Of a DNA stretch of 54,948 nt, positions 42,601 to 49,828 are shown piece after piece (position 1 is the stretch's first letter; each line of letters begins with the position of its first letter). The position numbers were made by a program, and so were the translations under genes. Location of the stretch: assembly GCA_004292955.1 (NCBI GenBank), contig RDXX01000049.1, forward strand, positions 1 through 54,948, given 5' to 3'. The DNA comes from Oscillatoriales cyanobacterium (GTDB lineage: Bacteria > Cyanobacteriota > Cyanobacteriia > Cyanobacteriales > Microcoleaceae). The notes under the pieces were generated by a model. That model worked only from the letters and a program-made list of their open reading frames with translations. It ran no database searches and was not told the DNA's origin.

Positions 42601-45128
42601 TGCATGGGAAGCAATGCAATACCTGCGGCCAAATATTTGACAGCGAGTTCATAAGCTGCACTGGCTTTTGCTTTGCGGCCCGCCATTAAATTTAATTTAC
42701 ATAAATGAAGTTTTTCTAATTCACTGCTGATGATTGGTTGGGCTGCATTTAGTTGGTTGAGTAAATCGAAAATATGGTTTTCTAATTGCTCTGGATGCGC
42801 GTTTTGCAGCAAGAATCTGCCGATTTTGAGATGAATTTCTTGTTTCTGAGATTCGGATATTAAAGCGTAAGCTGCTTGCTGAACTCGCTCGTGCAAAAAT
42901 TTATAAGTTGCGCTACCAGCATCAGCAACTGGTAGGGACAATTCATCTGTAACGTCTCTAGATATTTGGTCTGTTAACCCTGTGCTTGCTGCTAGTGCGA
43001 TCGGAATTTTGTAAGCGTTATTCACGGGCAAAATCAGACCGGACTGAACTGCCTCCCAGAGGTGTGTTGCTGCGGAAGTCAGAGGTTGTTCGCTGATTTG
43101 GGAGAGAATTGCTAAATCAAATTTGTTGCCTATACAAGCGGCTAATGTTAGCAGTTCCTGCGTATTACCTGAAAGTTTCTGAATGTTGTCTATCATTAAT
43201 TCCACAACATTGTCAGTTATTCCTATTTCTTGTATTTGCTCAATGTCCCACTGCCACTCGCCTGTGATTTTGCATTTTTTCACAGCTTGTTCTGGGATTT
43301 GTTCGGCAAAGTCAGACAAGTGAGGTTCGGCTCGATCGACCGAATTTTCAGAGGCTACAAATTTAAATTGTAGCATTTTTTGGGAGTAAAGAGACTTCAG
43401 CAATTGGGCTATAAAAAATGGATTTCCTCCGGTTTTGTGAAACAGTAATTGTCCCAAAGGTAGCGATTTTTCTGGGGCGCAGCTCAGAGTATCCGCGACG
43501 AGTTGATTGACGCTGTTAATATCTAAAGGCAAAAGGGCGATCGTACTTACATTCCCGCCTGCTTTCCTAATTGTTTCTGCGGCTAGCATTACGGGATGAT
43601 TTGCATCTACTTCTGATTCTCTATAGGCTCCGATTATTAATAAGTATTGGCTGGGCATGTCAGTTGCTAGCAGTTGGATTAACTTGAGCGAGGCTGAATC
43701 AATCCACTGCAAGTCATCGAGAAAAATTACCAGCGGGTGTGCTTTTTGAGTAAAGATGCGGATGAATTTTTGAAATACTAAATTAAAGCGATTTTGAGAT
43801 TCATTCGATCCTAAATCTGGCACAGAAGGCTGCGACCCGACAATCAGTTCTACTTCGGGAATAACTTCAATAATTACTTGGCAGTTGCTACCGAGAGCAT
43901 TTAAAATTTTTTGTTTCCAAACTAGCACTTTGGCGGCTGTTTCTGTGAGAATTTGCTGCAACAAGTCTTGAAAAGCTTGGAGCAAAAAAGCGTAGGGAAT
44001 ATCGCGCTTGAATTTCTCAAATTTGCTGTCAATAAAATACCCATTTTCCCGGAGTATGGGTTGGTAAATTTCATAGACAAGCGACGATTTGCCAAGGCCG
44101 GCACAACCGGAAATAAGTAGGATTTCTGTATAGCCTCGCTTCATGCGATCGAACGTATTGAGAAGTAGATTAACTTCGGCTTCTCGTCCGTAAAGTTTTT
44201 GGGAAATTTGCAGGTGAGTTGACCGATCTTGCTCGCCGAGGGTGATGTGAGAAATTGTGCCGCTTGTTTGCAGTTGAGCGAGACAATTTTCCAAGTCATA
44301 CAAAAGTCCGAAAGCACTTTTATATCTGTCTTCGGCTGTTTTTGCTAATAGCTTCATTACGATATCGTTAATGGCTAGAGGAATCTCGTCGCTTTCTGTT
44401 TGATTGATGCTGCTTTTGACTTTCTGCTTTCTATTTTCGCCAGGAGAAATGGGCGTTTTAGCAATATGGCAGTGCACTAATTCCATTGGATCGGTGGCAC
44501 TAAAAGGCAATTCGCCGCAGAGTATTTCATAAAATGTGACACCTAATGAATAAAAATCGGTGCGGTAGTCGATCGCCCGATTCATGCGTCCCGTTTGTTC
44601 GGGAGACAGATAGGCGAGGGTTCCTTCGAGTAAATGGGGGTGGGCCAGGGTGGGGTTTTCGCCTGGTAGCAGGGAGGCGATCGCAAAATCAGTAATTTTG
44701 ACATCCCCAGTCTGGATATTGACAATAATATTGCTGGGTTTAATATCTTTGTGAATGATGTGATTTTCGTGGAGTTGTCCGAGAGTTTCTGCTAGTTTTA
44801 TGCCTATTTGGAGAAATTGTTGTAACTCTAGCTGGTTGGTGCTGAGAAAATCTTTTAGGGAAATGCCACCAAAATCTTCTAAAATTAAAACAGGAAAGTG
44901 ATTGTATTTTTCAAGCTTGTAAAGTTTGACTATTCCTGGTAAATTTAAATTTTTAAGGATTTCTGCTTCGTGCAGGAGTTGGGCTATTCGCCCTGGGGTA
45001 GGGTAGGTCGGTGTGAGAGTTTTCAGGATAACTGGTTTTTGTTCTTCAAGCTGCATCCCTCGATAAATAACTGTGTGGGGGTTTGTATAAAGTTCTCCGT
45101 CAATGCGGTATCCTGGAATAGTAATCAT
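39615..45128 (-). CDS. Giant Ser/Thr kinase-STAND ATPase-GAF-histidine kinase (HstK type)
   Basis: The 1837-residue protein combines several modules. Ser/Thr kinase (1-285): Lys36 in PVILKTL, catalytic HKDIKPSN (Asp128, Asn133), DFA (147-149) where most have DFG. STAND/AAA domain: Walker A GCAGLGKSS (341-349) and Walker B LVIFLDDLQWID near 480. A long helical repeat region (about 760-1370) resembles TPR-type scaffolds. GAF domain (about 1400-1560). Coiled coil, then HisKA (His1607, AHEINTP) and HATPase (FEYADNGKGI, GGTGLGLHI). The downstream receiver-cyclase (47-base gap) is the probable output. Such proteins are common in multicellular cyanobacteria; stimuli are unknown. Confidence 0.93.
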   Translation of the reverse strand: MITIPGYRIDGELYTNPHTVIYRGMQLEEQKPVILKTLTPTYPTPGRIAQLLHEAEILKNLNLPGIVKLYKLEKYNHFPVLILEDFGGISLKDFLSTNQLELQQFLQIGIKLAETLGQLHENHIIHKDIKPSNIIVNIQTGDVKITDFAIASLLPGENPTLAHPHLLEGTLAYLSPEQTGRMNRAIDYRTDFYSLGVTFYEILCGELPFSATDPMELVHCHIAKTPISPGENRKQKVKSSINQTESDEIPLAINDIVMKLLAKTAEDRYKSAFGLLYDLENCLAQLQTSGTISHITLGEQDRSTHLQISQKLYGREAEVNLLLNTFDRMKRGYTEILLISGCAGLGKSSLVYEIYQPILRENGYFIDSKFEKFKRDIPYAFLLQAFQDLLQQILTETAAKVLVWKQKILNALGSNCQVIIEVIPEVELIVGSQPSVPDLGSNESQNRFNLVFQKFIRIFTQKAHPLVIFLDDLQWIDSASLKLIQLLATDMPSQYLLIIGAYRESEVDANHPVMLAAETIRKAGGNVSTIALLPLDINSVNQLVADTLSCAPEKSLPLGQLLFHKTGGNPFFIAQLLKSLYSQKMLQFKFVASENSVDRAEPHLSDFAEQIPEQAVKKCKITGEWQWDIEQIQEIGITDNVVELMIDNIQKLSGNTQELLTLAACIGNKFDLAILSQISEQPLTSAATHLWEAVQSGLILPVNNAYKIPIALAASTGLTDQISRDVTDELSLPVADAGSATYKFLHERVQQAAYALISESQKQEIHLKIGRFLLQNAHPEQLENHIFDLLNQLNAAQPIISSELEKLHLCKLNLMAGRKAKASAAYELAVKYLAAGIALLPMQSWQTDYDLTLALYESAAEAAYLNTDFEQMEKWAKIVLQYAKNELDKIKVFEIRITACAMQTKLQEAVTIGRESLTMLGINFPKSPTPLHIQQALTKTSAYLTGKKIEDLIDLPMMTEPRKLATMRVLSSMLSATSIVEPILLPLIVCEQVNLSINYGNSAFSAFGYANYGAILKGIVRDIESGERFGQLALNLIARLNALEFKSKTLNLVAFILMHGKHHVKDTLPLLEEAYQSALENGDLESVGYSAVNICQSLYFIGQELPQLERKMVNYNHLLFQLKQETVLTWNQIYWQTVLQLMGKMESPDILLREAYSEKTLLPLLLKVNDRVGLQTFYLQKLILAYLFGNVELALENAAQAEVYLDGVVGFINVPEYHFYDSLARLAAYPSATKEVQEEHLFYANTNLKKMQKKALSAPMNLQHKCDLIAAEKARILGDIVRAMEYYDSAIAGAQTNGYIQVQALAAELAGAFYLSIGRERIAKTYLTEARYCYQRWGAKAKVAHLESKYSQLLTSPSISTNIETHKSTSSACTTSDGAGVLDLTTAVKASQTLAGEIVLDKLLAKLMKIVIENAGGQKGFLILEKSGQWVIEASGSVDVERVNVMQSIPIDFVCEDREVTLLAVSVVNYVARTQESIVLNDATREGQFTRAPYIIAVQPKSILCTPLIHQGKLSGILYLENNLTTGAFTPDRLELLKLLSSQISISIENAQLYMNLQQFNQNLENLVQQRTCELSQTLEDLKSAQNKLVEAEKMAALGGLVAGVAHEINTPIGVGITAASLLAEKVTKFLDLYSKGQIKRSELEKFLDTALQSSNMILSNLTRAADLIHSFKEVAVDQSSELKRTFNVKNYLEEILTSLSAKLRRTKHKVEIKCDENIVLDSYPGVFSQIVTNLVLNSLIHAYDGENGGILAFDLKLEGDRLIFEYADNGKGITPENLSKIFEPFFTTKRGQGGTGLGLHIIYNLVTQKLKGRIRCESQVQKGTKFMIEFPVIRRN

Positions 45129-45192
45129 GCTGTTTGGGAGTGATTTAAAAATTGAAGTTTTATATAAATTTCGGCTGGGCTGGAATGATAGA

Positions 45193-45311
45193 GAGGAGAC
45201 GGCTTGGCCTTAGTCCCTACACCAGATTAATCGTAGGAAAACGGCACTGCCGTGTCCTGATTTCTACACCAGATTAATCGTAGGGAAACGGCACTGCCGT
45301 GTCCTGACTTC
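45193..45311. repeat. Half hairpin plus two 47-base tandem repeats
   Basis: GAGGAGACGGCTTGGCC at 45193 repeats the arm of the hairpin at 13116. Then a 47-base unit occurs twice (45218-45264 and 45265-45311), each holding the near-palindrome ACGGCACTGCCGT. The 298-base divergent gap must also hold promoters, which I could not place. Confidence 0.85.
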
Positions 45312-45427
45312 AGGTAATACTTATCTATATTGTAGTATTCAAAAAATCAAAAATTGTATTTTGCGATCGCGCCAGTGCCAAAATAAACTGGTGCGTGCAA
45401 ATCAACAGGTAAAATCTCAAAACAATC

Positions 45428-46309
45428 ATGCAGAATATAACTGCCTCAAATCCAGCTACTGCGACCGATCGCGCTTTGGGCACCGCAGACATTAAACTAC
45501 TGGTAGTGGATATCGACGGGACGATCGCAGGTTTGTCAAATCAGATCCGAGAACCGGTCAAGCAGGCCATTTCGGCAGCCCAGTCGCGGGGAGTGAAAGT
45601 AGCTGTCGCTACGGGCAGGATGTACCAGTCTGCTTTGCGTTTCCACTCGCATATCGGCTCAACTCTGCCGCTGATTTGCTACCAGGGCGCGTGGATTCAA
45701 GATGTCGCGAGTCAAAAGCGGCTGCGCCACTTACCGCTGTCGATACCAAGGGCTTTGCAATTGTTAGAGCATTTTGAAGTACCGGAATTGCGATCGCTCC
45801 TGTCGATCCATTTCTACATTGACGATAAACTGTATGTACCGGAAATTACCACAGCTACCCGACTTTATGCCGAACGATCGGGTATTGAACCAAATGTAAT
45901 TAAAGATTTGCGGCGAGATATTCCGGGGGAACCGACGAAAGTCTTGGCTTTGTGCCAGAATCCGGAGGTACTCGACGGCTTGCTCATTAGTATGCGCGAG
46001 CGTTACACGCCTGCGGAGCTTTATTTAACTCGATCCGTTGCTACTTTTTTTGAAGCGACGCATCCTTTGGCGAATAAGGGAGATGCGGTGAAGTATTTGG
46101 CGGAGGAACTTTTGGGTTTGCAGGCGGCGAATGTGATGGCGATCGGCGACAATTTTAACGATCTAGAAATGATTTCCTACGCGGGTGTGGGCGTGGCGAT
46201 GGGGAATGCTCCTGATGGGGTGAAGGCTGTTGCTAATTGGGTGGCGCCGGATGTGGAGGAAGATGGGGTGGCGTTGGCGATCGAACAATTTGTTTTGGGC
46301 GATCGCTGA
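45428..46309 (+). CDS. Cof-type HAD-IIB phosphatase
   Basis: A 293-residue HAD-superfamily hydrolase. Motif I is LLVVDIDGTI (Asp28 nucleophile, Asp30), motif II is VATGR near 60, and the C-terminal motif IV is IGDNFNDLEMI, with LANKGDAVKYLAEE (motif III lysine) before it. The cap domain sits between. Family members dephosphorylate sugar phosphates, flavin mononucleotide or PLP; substrate cannot be predicted. ATG at 45428 is preceded by TCAAAACAATC, without a strong ribosome binding site. It is not in an obvious operon. Confidence 0.94.
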   Translation: MQNITASNPATATDRALGTADIKLLVVDIDGTIAGLSNQIREPVKQAISAAQSRGVKVAVATGRMYQSALRFHSHIGSTLPLICYQGAWIQDVASQKRLRHLPLSIPRALQLLEHFEVPELRSLLSIHFYIDDKLYVPEITTATRLYAERSGIEPNVIKDLRRDIPGEPTKVLALCQNPEVLDGLLISMRERYTPAELYLTRSVATFFEATHPLANKGDAVKYLAEELLGLQAANVMAIGDNFNDLEMISYAGVGVAMGNAPDGVKAVANWVAPDVEEDGVALAIEQFVLGDR

Positions 46310-46334
46310 TATTTGTAGCAATAATAATTTTCCC

Positions 46335-46375
46335 AAAATTATAGGGGCACGGCACTGCCGTGTCCCTATAATTTT
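46335..46375. terminator. Hairpin after HAD gene
   Basis: The arms 46335-46354 and 46356-46375 pair over 20 bases with one G-T wobble and share the GCACGGCACTGCCGTGT core with 45218-45311. A tract of A/T follows. It could terminate the HAD transcript, 26 bases after its stop, and also serve the opposite strand. Confidence 0.65.
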
Positions 46376-46398
46376 AAAAATGTCTTTCAACAGAAAAA

Positions 46399-46434
46399 GC
46401 ACCGACGACTGGCCGTGTTTCGTCTCGGTGCTTC
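46399..46434 (-). terminator. Possible terminator of the alpha/beta hydrolase gene
   Basis: On the minus strand AGCACCGA pairs with TCGGTGCT around 19-20 bases and is followed by TTTTTCTGTT. It lies about 170 bases beyond the hydrolase stop. On the plus strand the same hairpin precedes CTCCTCACAC (46445-46454). Confidence 0.4.
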
Positions 46435-46606
46435 TTCTGGTTCGCTCCTCACACGTCCATTAATATAGCTAACTCAGTACATTGTGTCAATACTTTTAAC
46501 AAAAGTTTTTTTTTGAGTCTGCTGCGGGTGCGTGCGATCGAGGCAGAACCTTTGTAATGCAAGGGTTTAGCCGATCGCCCTGCACATCCATCCAAGCCGA
46601 AAAAAT

Positions 46607-47497
46607 TTACTTGAATTCAACCAGCCAGTCCAAAATCAGAGTATTCACCTCATTTGGTCGTTCGTCGTGGGGACAGTGGCCTGTGTTGGGAATTGAGACA
46701 AATTTGACGGGTTTACCGTTGGTGGCCAATTCTTGGTAAATCTGGCTACCGGCGATCGGCGTCCAGGGGTCATCTGCGCCCCAAAGTACCAATAACGGAC
46801 GATCGACCTTTGGCAGCAATTCCGACGGTTGAGGGCCTGCTGGGGCCGTGAGAATCGAGGCAAATACTTGTTGAGCTCCGGGCTCGCAGGAGGGCGCGTG
46901 GAGGAGTTCTACGAGTTCGTCGGTAATGGCTTCCCGATTGCCGTAGACTTGGCGCAGGGTGTTGCGGATGCGGTGTTTTTGGCGGATGTTGTTGAAGACA
47001 AAGGGGCCGATGATGGGCGATCGAACTAATTTAGCAAAAGTCCCCATGATTAATCCCAGGGGAAAACTCAGTTCTTCGGGTCGGTGGTTGAGTCCGCCGG
47101 CACAGTTGATTAAGACACCGCCGGCGGAGATTTCTGGATGGTTGGCGACTACCATCAAACTTAGCAATGCGCCGATCGAATTTCCGACAAATACCGCCGG
47201 TTCCTGTACCAAATCTGCCCAGAAATCGGTGAGTAATTCTTCCCACAATTCCAGGGTGTAATCGAGGGCCGGTTTCGCGGAAGCCCCGAATCCCAACAAG
47301 TCCAGGGCAAATACGCGGTAGCCGCCGGCAGCGAGTGCGGGGATATTTTGCCGCCAATGCCCGATCGAAGCCCCAAATCCATGAATCAAAATCAGAGGGC
47401 GGCCCGTGCCTTGGACGGTATATTGGATTTTGTGACCTTTCCAAGTCCAAATTAATTTTTCAAAGCTGGTTGCAGATACTAATTGTTGTGCAGTCAC
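46607..47497 (-). CDS. Alpha/beta-fold hydrolase
   Basis: A 296-residue soluble alpha/beta hydrolase: oxyanion region LILIHGFGASIGHW (35-48), nucleophile elbow FVGNSIGALL with Ser107, acid in LWGADDPWTP (Asp242 or Asp243) and His274 in IPNTGHCPHDERP. The layout matches cyanobacterial and chloroplast hydrolases related to pheophytinase and haloalkane dehalogenase-like enzymes. Substrate is unknown. It stands alone on the minus strand; the upstream region is filled by heptamer arrays. Confidence 0.92.
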   Translation of the reverse strand: MTAQQLVSATSFEKLIWTWKGHKIQYTVQGTGRPLILIHGFGASIGHWRQNIPALAAGGYRVFALDLLGFGASAKPALDYTLELWEELLTDFWADLVQEPAVFVGNSIGALLSLMVVANHPEISAGGVLINCAGGLNHRPEELSFPLGLIMGTFAKLVRSPIIGPFVFNNIRQKHRIRNTLRQVYGNREAITDELVELLHAPSCEPGAQQVFASILTAPAGPQPSELLPKVDRPLLVLWGADDPWTPIAGSQIYQELATNGKPVKFVSIPNTGHCPHDERPNEVNTLILDWLVEFK

Positions 47498-47547
47498 GGC
47501 TATTATGTAAAGTTTCGTTAACTACTTTCATCATAGCAGAAGGAAGA

Positions 47548-47797
47548 AGTCAGTAGTCAGTAGTCAGTAGTCATGAATTATTAATGATTAATGATTAATG
47601 ATTGGTGATTGGTGATTGGTGATTGGTGATTGGTGATTGGTGATTGGTGATTGGTGATTTGTGATTGGTGATTTGTGATTGGTGATTGGTTATTTGTTGT
47701 CAGTTGCAATACCCAATGCCCAATGCCCAATGCCCAATGCCCAATGCCCAATGCCCCATGCCCCATGACCCATGCCCGATGCCCCATGCCCCATTCC
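47548..47797. repeat. Three heptamer arrays (CAGTAGT, TGGTGAT, CCCAATG)
   Basis: CAGTAGT (47548-47573), ATTGGTG-type (47578-47693, about 16 units) and CCAATGC/CCCATGC (47709-47797, about 12 units). The last ends 7 bases before the stop codon of the receiver-cyclase gene. Confidence 0.95.
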
Positions 47798-47803
47798 CAA
47801 TTT

Positions 47804-49828
47804 TTACTTTTTTTGCAACAACCAATAAGTCATCATCTCCCCCTTACCTTTTACCGGAATCATCCCTCGCCTCTCAAACAAATACTTATCTTTCAAAAGC
47901 TCATAAGTGACATCAGTAACTTGAATGCTGCCGGAAAATCCCGTAACTTCCATCCTCGCCGCCACATTCACCGTATCTCCCCACAAATCATAGGTAAACT
48001 TGCTCACACCAATCACTCCCGCTACCACCGGCCCGGAATTGATACCGATGCGAATTGCCAGTTTTTCTCCTGTCTCGGCCGACAACTTAGCTATTTTTGC
48101 CTGCATTCCCAAGGCCATTTGGGCGATCGCCTCAGCATGATCGTCTCTCGGCGTCGGCAATCCCCCAACTACCATATAAGCATCACCAATCGTCTTAATT
48201 TTCTCCACACCGTACTTTTCAGCTAACTGGTCGAAGTGCGAAAAAATCACGTTCAATCGCTTCACCAACTCCGTCGGAGACATTCTCGCCGACAGTTCAG
48301 TAAAGCCAACAATATCAGCAAATAAAACACTGACTTCTGCAAAACTATCAGCAATTGTAGTTTGCTCCGCTTTCAAACGTTCAGCTATTGGTTTCGGTAA
48401 AATATTTAACAGCAACTTCTCGCTTTGTTCCTGTTGAACTTTGAGCGCTTCTTGAGCTAATTTACGCTCTGTAATATCAGAAACAGTACCTTCATAATAC
48501 ATCAGCTCACCTTTTTCATCTCTAACAGCTCGGGCATTTTCTGATACCCAAATCCGGTGGCCGTCTTTGTGATAGACCATAGATTCAAAGCCCAACACAG
48601 CATTTTGTGCATCCATAGCCGCCTCGAATTGCTGGCGGCGTTCCGGCTCAATGTACACTTGAGAAGTATTTTTAATACATAACATCAGTTCTGCTGGCGA
48701 GTTATAACCATACAATTTTGCTAAAGCTGGATTAGCGCTAATAAACCCTCCTGAAGGCGTGCTTTGAAAAATGCCTTCCATCGCATTTTCGACAATGCTG
48801 TGATATCTTTCTTCAGCAATTCGCAGTAATTCTTCGGCTTTTTTGCGCTGAATCAAAGAACCTAATTGACTGCCTACAGCATCAAAAACATCTATAAATC
48901 GCGCGTCTTTCCTACCTGGCAAAATTTTAAAGAAAACCAGCACTGCCAAGAGTTCATCGCCTACCACAATCGGCACACCAAAAGCTGCTTTAAATCCGGT
49001 TGCTTGTGCTATTGCACTTCGAGTAAAAGGCGGGTAGCCCTGGGTAATATCTTCTACCCACTCCGGTTGCTTGGATACCCAAACTCGTCCCGGTAGCCCA
49101 ATATTCCTGGCAAATGTCAGTTTTTTGCTTTCCCTGCGGAACCAGTCCATGCTGGCGTTGCCCGCATACCAACCCCTGGCAGATTCCAGGAAAGTTCTTT
49201 CTGCATTGGGAATCCAAGCTTCTCCTAAATCCCATCCGATTGTTTCGCCAACTTGGTGCAGAATTACTTCTAAAGCTGAGTCAAAGTTTACAGCTTCGCC
49301 GATCGCCCGCGTAATTTCCAGCAAAAACCGGATTGATTCTTGAGCCCGCTGCCGTTCCGCGATTTCTTCCTGCAATCTCGAATTGCGATCGTGCAATTCC
49401 CTGGCTTGCTGTTGCAGTTTCGATTGCAGCGATCGCAGCGAAAGTTGGTTTTCGACGCGGGCCAAAACTTCTTCTACTTGAAAAGGCTTAGTAATATAAT
49501 CTACTCCTCCTACTTGAAAAGCTTTAACTTTTTCCAGCACGTCATCTAGCGCACTAATAAAAATCACCGGAATATCTTTAGTATTTTCAATTATTTTTAA
49601 CTGCTGACAAACTTCATAGCCGTTCATTTTCGGCATATTAATATCTAGTAAAATTAGATCCGGAGGAGACATTTGTGCCGCTTGCAGAGCCAGTTGTCCG
49701 TTAATCGCCTTCCTGACTTGATACCCGTGGGATCCGAGCATAGTGGATAAAAGTCGCAAATTGTCCGGCATATCGTCAACGATCAGAATGTCTCTAGGAG
49801 TCGCTGGTAGTGGCTGGTCGTTCATCAT
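47804..49828 (-). CDS. Receiver-GAF-PAS-class III adenylate cyclase
   Basis: A 674-residue protein: receiver (13-130; Asp62 in LLDINMP, Lys114 in TKPF), coiled linker, GAF (165-335), PAS (345-463, ending VSDITERKLAQ) and cyclase (490-670). The cyclase has Asp505 and Asp549 (FADIVGF, TIGDAY), adenine-selecting Lys545 and Asp618 (LWGDTVNVAARME) and Arg625, so ATP is the substrate. The first 12 codons overlap the 3' end of the 1566-residue hybrid kinase gene by 35 bases, so translation is coupled and the kinase is very likely its phosphodonor. The start MMNDQPL is used; the second Met is equally possible. Confidence 0.94.
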   Translation of the reverse strand: MMNDQPLPATPRDILIVDDMPDNLRLLSTMLGSHGYQVRKAINGQLALQAAQMSPPDLILLDINMPKMNGYEVCQQLKIIENTKDIPVIFISALDDVLEKVKAFQVGGVDYITKPFQVEEVLARVENQLSLRSLQSKLQQQARELHDRNSRLQEEIAERQRAQESIRFLLEITRAIGEAVNFDSALEVILHQVGETIGWDLGEAWIPNAERTFLESARGWYAGNASMDWFRRESKKLTFARNIGLPGRVWVSKQPEWVEDITQGYPPFTRSAIAQATGFKAAFGVPIVVGDELLAVLVFFKILPGRKDARFIDVFDAVGSQLGSLIQRKKAEELLRIAEERYHSIVENAMEGIFQSTPSGGFISANPALAKLYGYNSPAELMLCIKNTSQVYIEPERRQQFEAAMDAQNAVLGFESMVYHKDGHRIWVSENARAVRDEKGELMYYEGTVSDITERKLAQEALKVQQEQSEKLLLNILPKPIAERLKAEQTTIADSFAEVSVLFADIVGFTELSARMSPTELVKRLNVIFSHFDQLAEKYGVEKIKTIGDAYMVVGGLPTPRDDHAEAIAQMALGMQAKIAKLSAETGEKLAIRIGINSGPVVAGVIGVSKFTYDLWGDTVNVAARMEVTGFSGSIQVTDVTYELLKDKYLFERRGMIPVKGKGEMMTYWLLQKK

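Noticed and set aside
46399..46434. tRNA gene
   Set aside because: The hairpin lacks the T-loop sequence and cloverleaf arms.
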